A DNA stretch of 64,000 bases from Myxococcota bacterium (lineage in GTDB: Bacteria > Myxococcota > XYA12-FULL-58-9 > JALHOP01): contig JALHOP010000002.1 in the NCBI GenBank assembly GCA_022842935.1, positions 1 through 64,000 on the forward strand, in the 5' to 3' direction. The translations under genes and the position numbers were made by a program. This document shows, piece by piece, positions 15,544-24,572 of the stretch (within the stretch, counting starts at the first letter, position 1; each line of letters starts with the position of its first letter). The notes beneath the pieces were generated by a model that was not told the origin of the DNA, made no database searches, and saw only the letters and a program-made list of their open reading frames with translations.

Positions 15544-16020
15544 CTATCCGCGCCAGAGCTCGACGCCCGTCGCGACGATGCGGACTTCGCGCGCACTGCC
15601 GTCCGCGGTTTTTCCAGCGACGGTGCCGCCCTCGCTCTCCATGTGCGCAATCTCACCAGCGTCGATCGCTTTCACCGAGATGACGCCCTGGACGCGGGCA
15701 TGCGCGCCTCGCGAGTCGGTGGGCACGAAGAAGCCGTAGTCCTTGAACGTTACGCGCGCCCCCGCCGCGGCGTCGGTGCTCGGAGCCAACTCCATCCAGC
15801 ATCCTTTAACGGTACACGCTTGGCGGACTTCGCCCGTCAGGGTAACGGTCTTGTCAGCGTACGCTTCGGGACGCGCGAGCACCTGCGCGAGAGTTGCCGT
15901 CTCACCGCCATCGCGGATGGGGGCACCGTAGGTGTTGCGTTGCGTGGCGGGTGGCGCTTCGACCTTTTGACAAGCGCCAAGCATCAAGAAGGCTACGACG
16001 ACGGCAAGCTTCATGCTCAC
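15544..16020 (-). CDS. DUF4920 lipoprotein
   Basis: A 158-residue lipoprotein (LMLGAC lipobox) with the DUF4920 signature: a start near YGAPI, the strand VTLTGEVRQACTVKGCWMEL, then VTFKDYGFFVP and an RVQGVISVK strand. The family adopts an OB-like fold and is found in periplasmic proteins of unknown role, often with heavy-metal or redox context because of the C-x(3)-KGCWM segment. It lies 35 bases after the end of the TMADH-like gene on the same strand, so the two may share a transcript. Confidence 0.75.
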   Translation of the reverse strand: MSMKLAVVVAFLMLGACQKVEAPPATQRNTYGAPIRDGGETATLAQVLARPEAYADKTVTLTGEVRQACTVKGCWMELAPSTDAAAGARVTFKDYGFFVPTDSRGAHARVQGVISVKAIDAGEIAHMESEGGTVAGKTADGSAREVRIVATGVELWRG

Positions 16021-16055
16021 AATCTAATCCGACATCTATCGGACTGTGAAGCCAA

Positions 16056-18089
16056 TCACGGCGTCACGAAACGCGGCAGGTGGCGGCGGAAGGGGACCGC
16101 GGCTGGAGACTCCCCAAGCTCGCGCGCGGCGCGATGACCGCTGTAGATGGCGTGAGCGATGAGCCCAGGTGCCTCCGCGTCGCCGATCGCGCGCAGCGAG
16201 GCGAGCTTCGTGGCGTGCGTCTGCAGCTCGCCAAGCAATCGGTCGTTGGGTAGCCGCGTCGTCACCATCAACAAGGCATCGGCAGGACGCGCGACACAGA
16301 CCCCGGTCCACACGTCTTCGCAGAGCACCGCATCACCCTCGAAGGCGCGCACGGCTTGCTGGGTGACGATCTCGACTCCGCTCGAGCGGAGGCGTTTCAT
16401 GGTGGGTCCGTATTCGAGGTTATGCTTGAGCCACGAACACAAGACGTCGTCGGGCGTGACGATGGTGACGCTGCAGCCGTTCGCAAGCAGCGCTTCGGCC
16501 ATGACCGGCGTCATGTAGAAACCGTCGTCTTCGAAGATGACGACCCGGCCGCTTGGCACCCGCCCATCCATGATGTCGTCGGGCGTGTAAACCTCGGGTC
16601 GTTCGTGGCCCGCGACGAAAGTAAGGCTGCGGCCCATGCCGTCGCGCCGCCACGTCGAGCCTGTCGCAAGCAGTACGTGTGGCGCCTCGAAACCGACGAT
16701 GTCTTCGACCGTCAAAGCGGACTCGAGGTAGACCTCGATGTTGCCGAGCTTTTTGATTTGGGTAGCACGCCAGTCGAGTACGCGCCGCCATTCGGCAAGG
16801 CCAGGCAACGCCGACTCGCGCACGACGCGACCACCGAGCTGGCGCGACGCCTCGGCGAGATGGACTTCGTAGCCACGTTCACCCAAAGCACGCGCGGCCT
16901 CGAGACCCGCAGGCCCACCGCCAACGATGAGGACCTTCTCGCGCTTGACCGCTTTGGCGATTCGTTCGGGATGCCAGCCCTTGCGCCATTCTTCACCCAT
17001 GGTCGGATTCTGCGTGCAGCGAATCGGCGTGATGGTGTTGTCGCCGGTCGTGCAGATGTTGCAACCGATGCACTCGCGGATGTCGTCAATGCGGCCCTCT
17101 TCAATCTTCTTGGGCAAAAACGGGTCGGCGATCGAGGGCCGCGCCGCGCCGATGAGGTCGAGGACACCGCGCTTGAGCATGCTCACCATGGTGTCCGGCG
17201 AGGTGAAGCGGCCGACGCCAACGACCGGCTTGGTGGTGAGCGACTTCACCCAGCTCGTGAACGATTCTTGCGAACCCTCGCGCGCGAAGCGGCTCGTCGA
17301 GGAGTCGCGGCTCCAAGGCGCGATGTTCACGTCCCAGAGGTCAGGCAGCTCGGCGAGCATCGCAACGACGTCTTTGGCCTCCTCGACATTGACTCCGTCG
17401 GCGCCCATGCCTTCGTCGACGGCAAAGCGCAGCGCGATACCGCAGCGATCGCCGACGGCGTCTTTGGTGTCTTCGAGCAACTCGCGCAGGAAGCGCACGC
17501 GATTCTCAAGCGAGCCGCCGTAGATGTCGCTGCGCTGGTTGCGACGGCGTTGCAGGAAGTGCATGGCCATCGTCAGGTCGTGACCAGCGTAAACGTAAAC
17601 GATATCGAAGCCCGCGCGCTTGGCGCGCAACGCCGCGTCGCGGTGCCATTTGCGAAACTCGCGAATGTCGGTGAGCGACATGGTACGCGCCTGCTGCGGC
17701 GACCTGCTCGCTTGAGCGGACGGCGCGAGGGCAACCTCGCGGCTGTAGAGGTTCGACGCCGTGGCACCGTTATGAACCAACTCGATTGCGGCGAGGCTCC
17801 CGTGCGCATGTACTTTGTCGCACATCAGCGCGAGCGCGGGGATGTCGTGGTCATCCCAGAGCCGCGCCTCGACATACGGTGCTAGGTCGCCCGAGGGGTG
17901 AATCTCGCACTCTTCGGTCGAGACGATGCCCCAGCCGCCCTCCGCCTTCACCTCGCGCATCGCCGCGTGCGCCTCGGGCATTTGATGGCCCATGCCGTTG
18001 CAATGCGGCACCTGGATGAAGCGGTTGGGGGCGGTGACCGGCCCGATTTTCACGGGTGTGAACAAGATGTCGTAGCGGGGGTCGCGCAT
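16056..18089 (-). CDS. Trimethylamine dehydrogenase-like FMN/4Fe-4S flavoprotein
   Basis: The 677-residue protein has the full architecture of the TMADH/2,4-dienoyl-CoA reductase group. An Old Yellow Enzyme-type FMN barrel begins DILFTPVKIGPVTAPNRF and includes RRNQRSDIYGGSLENRVRF. A 4Fe-4S motif C-x2-C-x2-C-x11-C follows (CIGCNIC...C). The C-terminal dinucleotide-binding domain has VLIVGGGPAGLEAARALGERG. Start ATG 18089 is chosen because the ~76 upstream in-frame residues do not resemble the family. Relatives demethylate tri- or dimethylamine or reduce enoyl thioesters; the opening is closest to amine dehydrogenases, but the substrate is inferred. No electron-transfer flavoprotein genes are nearby. 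Confidence 0.85.
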   Translation of the reverse strand: MRDPRYDILFTPVKIGPVTAPNRFIQVPHCNGMGHQMPEAHAAMREVKAEGGWGIVSTEECEIHPSGDLAPYVEARLWDDHDIPALALMCDKVHAHGSLAAIELVHNGATASNLYSREVALAPSAQASRSPQQARTMSLTDIREFRKWHRDAALRAKRAGFDIVYVYAGHDLTMAMHFLQRRRNQRSDIYGGSLENRVRFLRELLEDTKDAVGDRCGIALRFAVDEGMGADGVNVEEAKDVVAMLAELPDLWDVNIAPWSRDSSTSRFAREGSQESFTSWVKSLTTKPVVGVGRFTSPDTMVSMLKRGVLDLIGAARPSIADPFLPKKIEEGRIDDIRECIGCNICTTGDNTITPIRCTQNPTMGEEWRKGWHPERIAKAVKREKVLIVGGGPAGLEAARALGERGYEVHLAEASRQLGGRVVRESALPGLAEWRRVLDWRATQIKKLGNIEVYLESALTVEDIVGFEAPHVLLATGSTWRRDGMGRSLTFVAGHERPEVYTPDDIMDGRVPSGRVVIFEDDGFYMTPVMAEALLANGCSVTIVTPDDVLCSWLKHNLEYGPTMKRLRSSGVEIVTQQAVRAFEGDAVLCEDVWTGVCVARPADALLMVTTRLPNDRLLGELQTHATKLASLRAIGDAEAPGLIAHAIYSGHRAARELGESPAAVPFRRHLPRFVTP

Positions 18090-18180
18090 GGGGTCCCGAG
18101 CGTAAAGGGCGAGGCTATGTAGCGTTTCGGCAGCGCCCTGCCTACCGTGCAGAGGTCCCTGGGTGGCGGGCTCCCTGCTT

Positions 18181-18191
18181 GGGGGGGGGGG
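18181..18191 (+). repeat. Poly-G tract (11 G)
   Basis: Eleven consecutive G lie between the divergent TMADH-like gene and the gene starting at 18298. Tracts of this length slip during replication and can tune or switch nearby genes in some bacteria. This one is outside the chosen coding regions. Confidence 0.9.
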
Positions 18192-18297
18192 CGTGTCCCA
18201 AGCCGACCGCGCGTCGCACCGTCTCCTATACGAGCAACTTCGGCGACATGCTGCCGATATCAACGGGAGAGCCGATAAGTCCGGAGATTTTGTCAAC

Positions 18298-18738
18298 ATG
18301 TTGGGAAATCCGGTCATCTACGCCCAAGCTCCCGCGAGCACCGAACAGAGAGCCGCTGCTATCGAGACGCGCCGTCGCGCCGCGGAGAGCGCCCTCGCCA
18401 CAGGCGCGGGAGAATTGCCGACGAGCACGGCTGGGTGGATCCAACACGTCGACACCTTCACCGCTGGCTGCAAGGCGAACAACGCCATCGCAGAGGCGAA
18501 CCGCGCCCGTGTGGGCCCGCTCGAACACGAGCTCGGCGACGACTGGCGCTTCGGCCTCGAGCTCATCCGGGCGGGCGTCGGCGCGGCGATGCAACATCAG
18601 CAGGCGCGGGTGCAAGCGAGCAGCGGCGCCCAGGTCGAAGTCGACGCCTACAACCGATTGCTGACGAGCTTCCAGGTCGCCCTCACCACCTTCCACGCGT
18701 TTGGTCAACCCGCGCCGCGCGAACAGAGCCGCCACTGA
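18298..18738 (+). CDS. Hypothetical helical protein
   Basis: A 146-residue, Ala-rich, mostly helical protein without signal peptide or membrane segment (EQRAAAIETRRRAAESAL; GLELIRAGVGAAMQHQQAR). No family is recognised. ATG 18298 with GGAG eleven bases upstream is taken as the start. A frame continues upstream through the poly-G tract, so a longer, slippage-dependent product cannot be excluded. Its TGA overlaps the ATG of the next gene, so the pair is translationally coupled. Confidence 0.55.
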   Translation: MLGNPVIYAQAPASTEQRAAAIETRRRAAESALATGAGELPTSTAGWIQHVDTFTAGCKANNAIAEANRARVGPLEHELGDDWRFGLELIRAGVGAAMQHQQARVQASSGAQVEVDAYNRLLTSFQVALTTFHAFGQPAPREQSRH

Positions 18739-19145
18739 TGCGCGCTGGTGCGGTCAGGTGGACATTGCTCCAACGCGGCGTCATCGAGGCCACCAAGGCG
18801 TCGCTCGGCGTCGGCAAACCCGATCGCCCTCTCCCGCGGAACATCGAAGGCTTCCTCGAGCGGCTTCAGCAAGCCGCAACCGACCCGACCGCGCGCCGTG
18901 ACTTCCTGGTTGCTCTTGCGGGGCCGGCCAAAACGGGTGTCGCCTCGACCTCGGGACGGCTCGCGGTCTTCGACGCCGGCATGTTCGCAGCGACCGGACA
19001 CATGGATCTCGCTATCGCGAACGCGCAGACGCAGGCCCGCCACGATCCCGACTGCTCCGAGCTCGTCGATCATCGCAAAGGCCTGAAGCGGAGCCTCGCC
19101 GAGACCGCTAAAGTGGTGCGCGAACAGATCGAGAGAGGCGAATAG
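18738..19145 (+). CDS. Hypothetical protein, second gene of a coupled pair
   Basis: A 135-residue protein starting at the ATG that overlaps the previous stop (TGATG). It is helical and charged, with RNIEGFLERLQQAATDPTAR near the N-terminus and LKRSLAETAKVVREQIERGE at the C-terminus. No membrane segment, signal or known motif is seen. Coupling to the 18298 gene suggests a two-protein complex or a linked pathway. The context gives no further clue. Confidence 0.55.
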   Translation: MRAGAVRWTLLQRGVIEATKASLGVGKPDRPLPRNIEGFLERLQQAATDPTARRDFLVALAGPAKTGVASTSGRLAVFDAGMFAATGHMDLAIANAQTQARHDPDCSELVDHRKGLKRSLAETAKVVREQIERGE

Positions 19146-19246
19146 CAAAGTTCCCATGGGCGACAGTGAGCGCGTTCAGCGCGCTGACAAACGTCGAGGG
19201 CGACCTATTTCTAGCATCCAACACAGCCCATGTTACGCTTGTGCGC

Positions 19247-21211
19247 ATGCTGAAAGCGCTGGCCGCGTCCGCTTTTGCCGTGTTCATGTTTCATGCTGCC
19301 CCGGCTCTCGCGCAATGCGCAGGCAGCGCGGTGTGCGAGGACTGCACCGCCGGTGACGAATCCACCTGCACGAACTGCGTCGACGGCTACTTCGCGCCTG
19401 GTGGTGGGCCCGCTTCATGTGTCGCCTGCACCGAAATCGACTCCTGCGCCACCCAAGAGACGTGTACCGATGCCAGCGACTCGGTGTGCTTGGCGTGTGT
19501 CGACGGATATTACCTGGTGTTGGGTCCCCCCGATGCGTGCGACCTCTGTACGGCAGTCCCCAACTGCGTCGGGACTGTGACCTGTACCGACGCTTTCGAC
19601 TCCGTATGCGACGACTGCGCGGTGGGCTACTACGTGGATGGGGGGATCTGCTCGGCTTGCCCAGCGATCTCGAACTGCATCGACGCGGTGGTCGCCTGCG
19701 ACGGCGCGGGAGTATCGACCTGCACGCAATGTGCGGCGGGTTTCTTCCGCGCGCCCGACGGTAGCGCCTGTCTGCCTTGCACCGCCGTCAGCGGATGCAC
19801 GAGCGCCCTCACCTGCACGGACGCGACGACATCGCAATGCACGAGCTGCGACACAGGCTTTTACCTAAATGATCAACCCGCCACGGCCGCGGACACTTGC
19901 GAGGACTGCGTGGATGTCGATCGATGCCTGGTCGACGAGACGTGCGCGACCGCCACGACGTCGCAGTGCACGAGCTGCGAGGCTGGCTTCTACCTCGATG
20001 AGTCCGCACCAGCGGACGTATGCGCGATTTGCCCAGACATCTCTGGCTGTGTTGCGGCCGAGACATGCAGCAGCCCCACTGACGTCCAGTGTGCGAGCTG
20101 CGTCGCTGGCACCTTCCTCGTAAACGGCACGGCAGACCAATGCGTGACCTGCACCAGCATCGCCAATTGTGAACCGGGCGCTGTGGTTTGCACGACGGCC
20201 AGCAACGAGACCTGTAGCAACTGCCAAGATGGGTACTGGGTCGACGGTGGCCAATGCACGGCATGCACCCCAATCGTTGGCTGCGAGGCGATTGCCTGCA
20301 CCGACGACACCGATCAAACATGCAGCGACTGCGCCGACGGCTACTTCCTCTCTGGCGGCCAATGCACTGCTTGCACACCATGTGCCCTTGGCACGTCGGT
20401 CGCGACCGCATGCACACAGACCGAGGACACGACCTGCACCCCCTGCGCTCCGGGGACCTTCGCGAACGTCACGAACTCCCCGAGCTGCTCCCAGTGCACG
20501 GCAAACACGTTCGCGGCGAACGAGCGTTCGGCCGCCTGCGCTCCTTGCCCGCCCGGCACCACCTCGCCCGACGGGGCCATCGAATGCTCGGACTGCGACG
20601 CGGGTAGCGCGGGGAACGTTGGCACGGGTTGCTCGCCATGCACTGCCGGCACCTACGCGCCCGACGGCTCGGCTTATTGCCTGCAGTGCCCGGCCGGCAC
20701 CGCGTCGGGTCCAAACGCCGCGACCTGCACCGCATGCCGCGCGGGCACCTTCGCCGACGTGCCTAGCTCGGCGGCCTGCGAAGAATGCCCGGCCGGCTAC
20801 TTCGCCGACGACGACGGGAGCACCCGGTGTACGCCCTGCCGCGAGGGCACCTTCGCGGCCGCGCCTGGCGCATCGACCTGTACGGTTTGCGATGCGGGCA
20901 GCTACTCCCTGTCCGCTGCGACGGAGTGCTCGCCCTGCGGCGACTGCGATGATGGCGACGACTGCACCGACGACACCTGCGAAGTCACGCGTGGCTGCAT
21001 CCACACGAACACATGCACGCCCGAGCCCAACGAGCCAAGCAACCCGCAGAACCCGGATGACGCCGAGAATCCCGGCGACATCGTCGTCGGGGGCGGCTGC
21101 AACGGCAGCGGCGCCAGCGCAATGTCACTGCTCGCGATGGTAGGCGTGCTGGCTCTGCGCCGGAGGCGCACTCAGTCGATCTGCGTGAACCCCTCTGGCA
21201 CGTCGAAGTAG
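19247..21211 (+). CDS. Large Cys-rich repeat surface protein with MYXO-CTERM tail
   Basis: A 654-residue protein with signal peptide (MLKALAASAFAVFMFHAAPALAQ). The N-terminal ~400 residues are about ten furin-like repeats of ~38 residues, each with C-x-x-C and a GYF/GFY aromatic (CTSCEAGFYL type). The C-terminal third changes to GCC2/GCC3 (TNFR/ephrin-receptor-like) repeats of the type CPAGT...A.C..C. The end has a GGGCNGSG patch, a hydrophobic helix and RRRR, a MYXO-CTERM signal, followed by ~13 extra residues. ATG 19247 fits the signal peptide; the more distal start does not. Proteins of this build are exported to the outer surface. The 3' end overlaps the convergent gene by 40 bases. Confidence 0.8.
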   Translation: MLKALAASAFAVFMFHAAPALAQCAGSAVCEDCTAGDESTCTNCVDGYFAPGGGPASCVACTEIDSCATQETCTDASDSVCLACVDGYYLVLGPPDACDLCTAVPNCVGTVTCTDAFDSVCDDCAVGYYVDGGICSACPAISNCIDAVVACDGAGVSTCTQCAAGFFRAPDGSACLPCTAVSGCTSALTCTDATTSQCTSCDTGFYLNDQPATAADTCEDCVDVDRCLVDETCATATTSQCTSCEAGFYLDESAPADVCAICPDISGCVAAETCSSPTDVQCASCVAGTFLVNGTADQCVTCTSIANCEPGAVVCTTASNETCSNCQDGYWVDGGQCTACTPIVGCEAIACTDDTDQTCSDCADGYFLSGGQCTACTPCALGTSVATACTQTEDTTCTPCAPGTFANVTNSPSCSQCTANTFAANERSAACAPCPPGTTSPDGAIECSDCDAGSAGNVGTGCSPCTAGTYAPDGSAYCLQCPAGTASGPNAATCTACRAGTFADVPSSAACEECPAGYFADDDGSTRCTPCREGTFAAAPGASTCTVCDAGSYSLSAATECSPCGDCDDGDDCTDDTCEVTRGCIHTNTCTPEPNEPSNPQNPDDAENPGDIVVGGGCNGSGASAMSLLAMVGVLALRRRRTQSICVNPSGTSK

Positions 21212-21861
21212 GAAGCCGTCAGTGTCTCGGTGCGATAAACGAACGTCATGTCGAGCGGCGGGAGATTCGCGCGCGGGATGCGCATCCGTGTCACCAGCTT
21301 TCCGGCGCCGATGAGCCCCTTGGCATCGTAGAGCGGCAACTCGACATTCAGTAGCGGCACGCCGTCAAGGCTGAGCGGCTTATGCTTGCGTTGCACGTCG
21401 CGGACGCGCCGAGCGACGCGCTGGACCTCGCTCGACACCTGCTTTGGGAATTCTTTCACACAAAGCCGCGCGACCTGTCCGCCGTCCGCCATGGTGTACC
21501 AAACACAGTCATCGGTAGCTTCGCCCGGCACCTCCGCGATCTTGACGGCCGCAGCCTGGCGCTGACCTTTCTTGGTCTTGTCGACTAGGTCTTTGCGAAC
21601 GTCCGCAGGGAGCGCCTTAACCTGGGCTGCGAGCCCGACACGCTTGAACGCTCGCTTGTCCCGCAGCACGAAGATGCTGCTCTCGTCGCTGAAGTCGATG
21701 ATCCACGACACCTGCGGCTCCCCATCGCCGCGTTTGCGGACATCGATGCGCATCCGATCACCTTCGACGCAACCCGTGTTGGTCATCCCCATTTCCTCGT
21801 GGGTCATGTCGATGCAGAGGGCGTGAAGCACGAGTGCGGGCATCAGCGATGCATGGTGCAT
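21172..21861 (-). CDS. Periplasmic hypothetical protein, DUF4412-like
   Basis: A 229-residue protein beginning with a short hydrophobic leader (MPALVLHALCID), then THEEMGMTNTGCVEGDRMRID and WIIDFSDESSIFVLRDKRAF. This motif order is seen in DUF4412-type periplasmic proteins (thermally stable small domains of unknown role). The C-terminal strand MTFVYRTETLTASYFDVPEGFTQ fits the same group. Start ATG 21861 or 21843 are both possible. It overlaps the 3' end of the Cys-rich gene in the convergent orientation, a compact arrangement without room for a terminator. Confidence 0.55.
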   Translation of the reverse strand: MHHASLMPALVLHALCIDMTHEEMGMTNTGCVEGDRMRIDVRKRGDGEPQVSWIIDFSDESSIFVLRDKRAFKRVGLAAQVKALPADVRKDLVDKTKKGQRQAAAVKIAEVPGEATDDCVWYTMADGGQVARLCVKEFPKQVSSEVQRVARRVRDVQRKHKPLSLDGVPLLNVELPLYDAKGLIGAGKLVTRMRIPRANLPPLDMTFVYRTETLTASYFDVPEGFTQID

Positions 21862-22068
21862 CGCGCGACCTTCGCGCGCCGCCTCGGGTGATGTCTAGAG
21901 CGACCTCCTGTGCCCACTTCGCCGAGCCTTTAATCGCAGAGGCGTGCGCAGCGCGGCGTTGTCGCCGCCGTCGCCGTCCATGGTGTCGCCGCCGCAGGCT
22001 GGGGCAAGGACGGCAATCGCAATCGAAACAAGAGCCAGGTAATGATTGGGCACGGGAGCAGTTAAGTC

Positions 22069-23232
22069 ATGAATAGGCTCTTTGCCAGCGCCCCAACGAC
22101 GATCTTCGAAGAGATGTCGACCCTCGCCCGCGCCCACGACGCAGTAAACCTTGGTCAAGGCTTTCCGGACGGAGACGAACCGCGTTTCATTCTCGAGGCC
22201 GCAGCACGCGCGCTGAGCGAGCATCCCAACCAATATCCACCGATGCGCGGTCTACTAGAGTTGCGACGCGCGGTGGCCGACCACGACGAACGCTTTTACG
22301 GACTTCACATCGACCCCGAGCACGAGGTTCTCATCACCAGCGGGGCCACCGAAGCGCTAGCAGCGGCTTTTCTGGGGCTCATCGAGGCAGGTGACGAGGT
22401 CGTTCTCTTCGACCCGGCTTACGACAGCTACGCGCCCATGATTCGGCGCGCCGGTGGCATTCCACGCGTGGTGGCGATGCGTCCGCCTGAGTGGACGTTC
22501 GATAGCGACGCGTTGCGCCGCGCTTTCACCAAGAAGACCAAGCTCGTCGTCGTCAACACACCGATGAACCCCACCGGGCGCGTGCTCACCCACGATGAGC
22601 TCACAACCATTGCGAACCTCACCCTAGAGCACGAGGCCTACGTGGTGAGCGACGAAGTTTACGAGCACATCGTCTTTGCGCCGCATCGACACGTCAGCAT
22701 GATGACACTCCCCGGCATGCGCGAGCGCACCGTCAAGATCGGCTCGGCCGGTAAGACGTTTTCGGTGACTGGCTTCAAGGTTGGCTACATCACGGCGGCG
22801 CCCGCGCTCACGCGCGTCATGGCTGCCGCGCATCAGTACCTCACCTTCACGACGCCGCCGAACCTTCAGCGGGCAGTGGCCCTGGGACTTGGGCAGTCGG
22901 ATGCGGCGTACTCCCAGCTCGCGCGCGAGCTCGAGGCCAAACGTGACCGCTTTGCGCGAGGTCTCGCAGAGCTCGGGTTCATAACGACTCCCTGCGAGGG
23001 GACATACTTTCTGCTCGCTAGCGTGGGTGGCGACGATCGCGCCTATTGCGTCGACCTCGCCAAGCGGGCCCGTGTAGCCGCCATCCCAGTCAGCGCGCTT
23101 TGCACCGAGCGCAACGTCACGGGCTACATCCGCTTCTGCTTCGCCAAGCGCGACGCGCTCCTCGAGGAGGCACTGCGGAGGCTTGCGAGCGACGCGATGT
23201 CACCGCAACCCTCGCCCCCCGTGCACCGATAA
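22069..23232 (+). CDS. PLP-dependent class I aminotransferase (methionine/kynurenine type)
   Basis: A 387-residue fold-type I aminotransferase. The N-terminus has NLGQGFPDGDEP and ITSGATEALAAA, the middle VVVNTPMNPTGRVL and SDEVYEH, and the PLP-linking Lys229 lies in IGSAGKTFSVTGFKVGY. The C-terminus has the Arg of YIRFCFAKRD, which binds the substrate carboxylate. This motif set is closest to the YbdL/kynurenine-oxoglutarate (methionine) transaminases. GGAG stands before ATG 22069. The TM-hairpin family member 3 follows 30 bases after its stop and may be co-transcribed. Confidence 0.85.
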   Translation: MNRLFASAPTTIFEEMSTLARAHDAVNLGQGFPDGDEPRFILEAAARALSEHPNQYPPMRGLLELRRAVADHDERFYGLHIDPEHEVLITSGATEALAAAFLGLIEAGDEVVLFDPAYDSYAPMIRRAGGIPRVVAMRPPEWTFDSDALRRAFTKKTKLVVVNTPMNPTGRVLTHDELTTIANLTLEHEAYVVSDEVYEHIVFAPHRHVSMMTLPGMRERTVKIGSAGKTFSVTGFKVGYITAAPALTRVMAAAHQYLTFTTPPNLQRAVALGLGQSDAAYSQLARELEAKRDRFARGLAELGFITTPCEGTYFLLASVGGDDRAYCVDLAKRARVAAIPVSALCTERNVTGYIRFCFAKRDALLEEALRRLASDAMSPQPSPPVHR

Positions 23233-23261
23233 GGTGCACGTAACTGGGAGGGGTGCGCGAA

Positions 23262-24149
23262 ATGACGAGCTACCAAGTTCAGCCTGTCGCGGAACGAACG
23301 ACAGGTCAGGCCGTCTTCGCACAGGCGCCAGCACAGCTCCCTGCCGTCGTTCCCCCGCGCCGGTCGGCCATCGAGGTTGCGACCGGGGCCATTCAATGGG
23401 CCCACGACGCTTTCACGGCGACCTCGGGCAGGAGCGAGATCGAGGCCCGGCACCCCGTGGGGCGTTGGACAACCCGGCACCAAACGCTGGTCGACACCAT
23501 TGGCCTTGGCGGCTTGGGGCTCTGCATTCTCGGCGCCGGGGCCGCCCTGGTTTGCTGGGACGCGAAGTACTTGTTGGCCCTGGTTCCCGGCGCGGTCGCT
23601 CTCTTCACAGGGATGGGGCTCGACGTCTCGCGCGTAGACCTCAAGAAAGCCCTGGACTCACGGGTGTTGGATAGCAAGGAGATGGAGCCCGTCGTAACCG
23701 CCTTGAAGGAAACCGGCGGCGAAGAGCGCGCGATCATCCGACTCTTCGTCGAGCAGCACACAGCCGAGCTCGAGCGCGCCAGGCGATTGACGCCCGCGGC
23801 ATCGCTCGCCCTTCGCCAGGCCATCAAGGGCTCCGTCACTAGCCACGACGCGATTGACCGGGTAGCGCGTGTGGCAGAATTCGTGGTCCGGCATAAGACG
23901 GCCCCGTTGACCGACGAGAGCATGTACGCGCTCAACAGCGTCCTGCTCGGGGCGACTCCAGAAGAACGCATCGCGGCGGCGCACTACCTTGACGCAAGCC
24001 TTTTCCCGAAAGAGCTCCCCCTCAAACACTTCAACGCCGACAAAGCGCGTCAGCTCTACTCCGCGATCGCATACTTCAGAGGCGAAGACGTGCCGTGCCC
24101 GCCAACTGCCCCGGCGGCGACAGTTTCGGCCGAGCAAATCGCTCAATAG
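23262..24149 (+). CDS. Hypothetical TM-hairpin protein, family member 3
   Basis: A 295-residue protein of the same plan as those at 10700 and 11645. It has a soluble Pro/Ala-rich N-terminus, a TM hairpin at ~79-98 and ~103-121, then a charged helical domain containing LNSVLLGATPEERIAAAHYLDA and LF, the shared C-terminal motif. GGGAGG precedes ATG 23262; an in-frame GTG nine bases upstream is less likely. It lies downstream of the aminotransferase on the same strand. The family's function is unknown, and sequence divergence among the three is high. Confidence 0.65.
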   Translation: MTSYQVQPVAERTTGQAVFAQAPAQLPAVVPPRRSAIEVATGAIQWAHDAFTATSGRSEIEARHPVGRWTTRHQTLVDTIGLGGLGLCILGAGAALVCWDAKYLLALVPGAVALFTGMGLDVSRVDLKKALDSRVLDSKEMEPVVTALKETGGEERAIIRLFVEQHTAELERARRLTPAASLALRQAIKGSVTSHDAIDRVARVAEFVVRHKTAPLTDESMYALNSVLLGATPEERIAAAHYLDASLFPKELPLKHFNADKARQLYSAIAYFRGEDVPCPPTAPAATVSAEQIAQ

Positions 24150-24315
24150 AGAATCCCGGAACGAAACGTCGGTTTTGGCGGTCGTGTTCCAGAGCTGAAC
24201 ACTCAACGTTCTCGGGCAAGTCGCGTGCGCCTGTTTTTGCGAGGATGCGCACGGCACGAATGATGCTCAACTTAGCGTGGTGCGGGTGAAGCCCAGCCCG
24301 CTGAGTGAGTAGTTC

Positions 24316-24540
24316 ATGCTTCTCAAAAATGAAGCGACCCCGCCCCCCAGACGCTCGATCGCGGACGTCAAGGCGCATGTCGTACGCTATAACGATGTCG
24401 AGCTGATCCTGTGGATCGACCGCGTCGGTGCCCAAGTGCAGGGGATCTTGGTGACCCAAGATGCCATCGACGAGACCCTGCGCGCACTGACGCGGTGGAG
24501 TATGTACACCGAGCCCCAATGGAGGGCGAAGGCTGACTGA
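24316..24540 (+). CDS. Small hypothetical protein
   Basis: A 74-residue protein with alternating strand and helix pattern (VKAHVVRYNDVELILWIDRV, then DAIDETLRALTRWSMY). No family is recognised. Composition and codon use look like coding sequence, and it lies 32 bases before the three-gene operon on the same strand, so it may be its first gene. No strong ribosome-binding site is visible. Confidence 0.45.
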   Translation: MLLKNEATPPPRRSIADVKAHVVRYNDVELILWIDRVGAQVQGILVTQDAIDETLRALTRWSMYTEPQWRAKAD

Positions 24541-24572
24541 CATTCTGTTTCGGTGATACCAGCAGGACTCCA

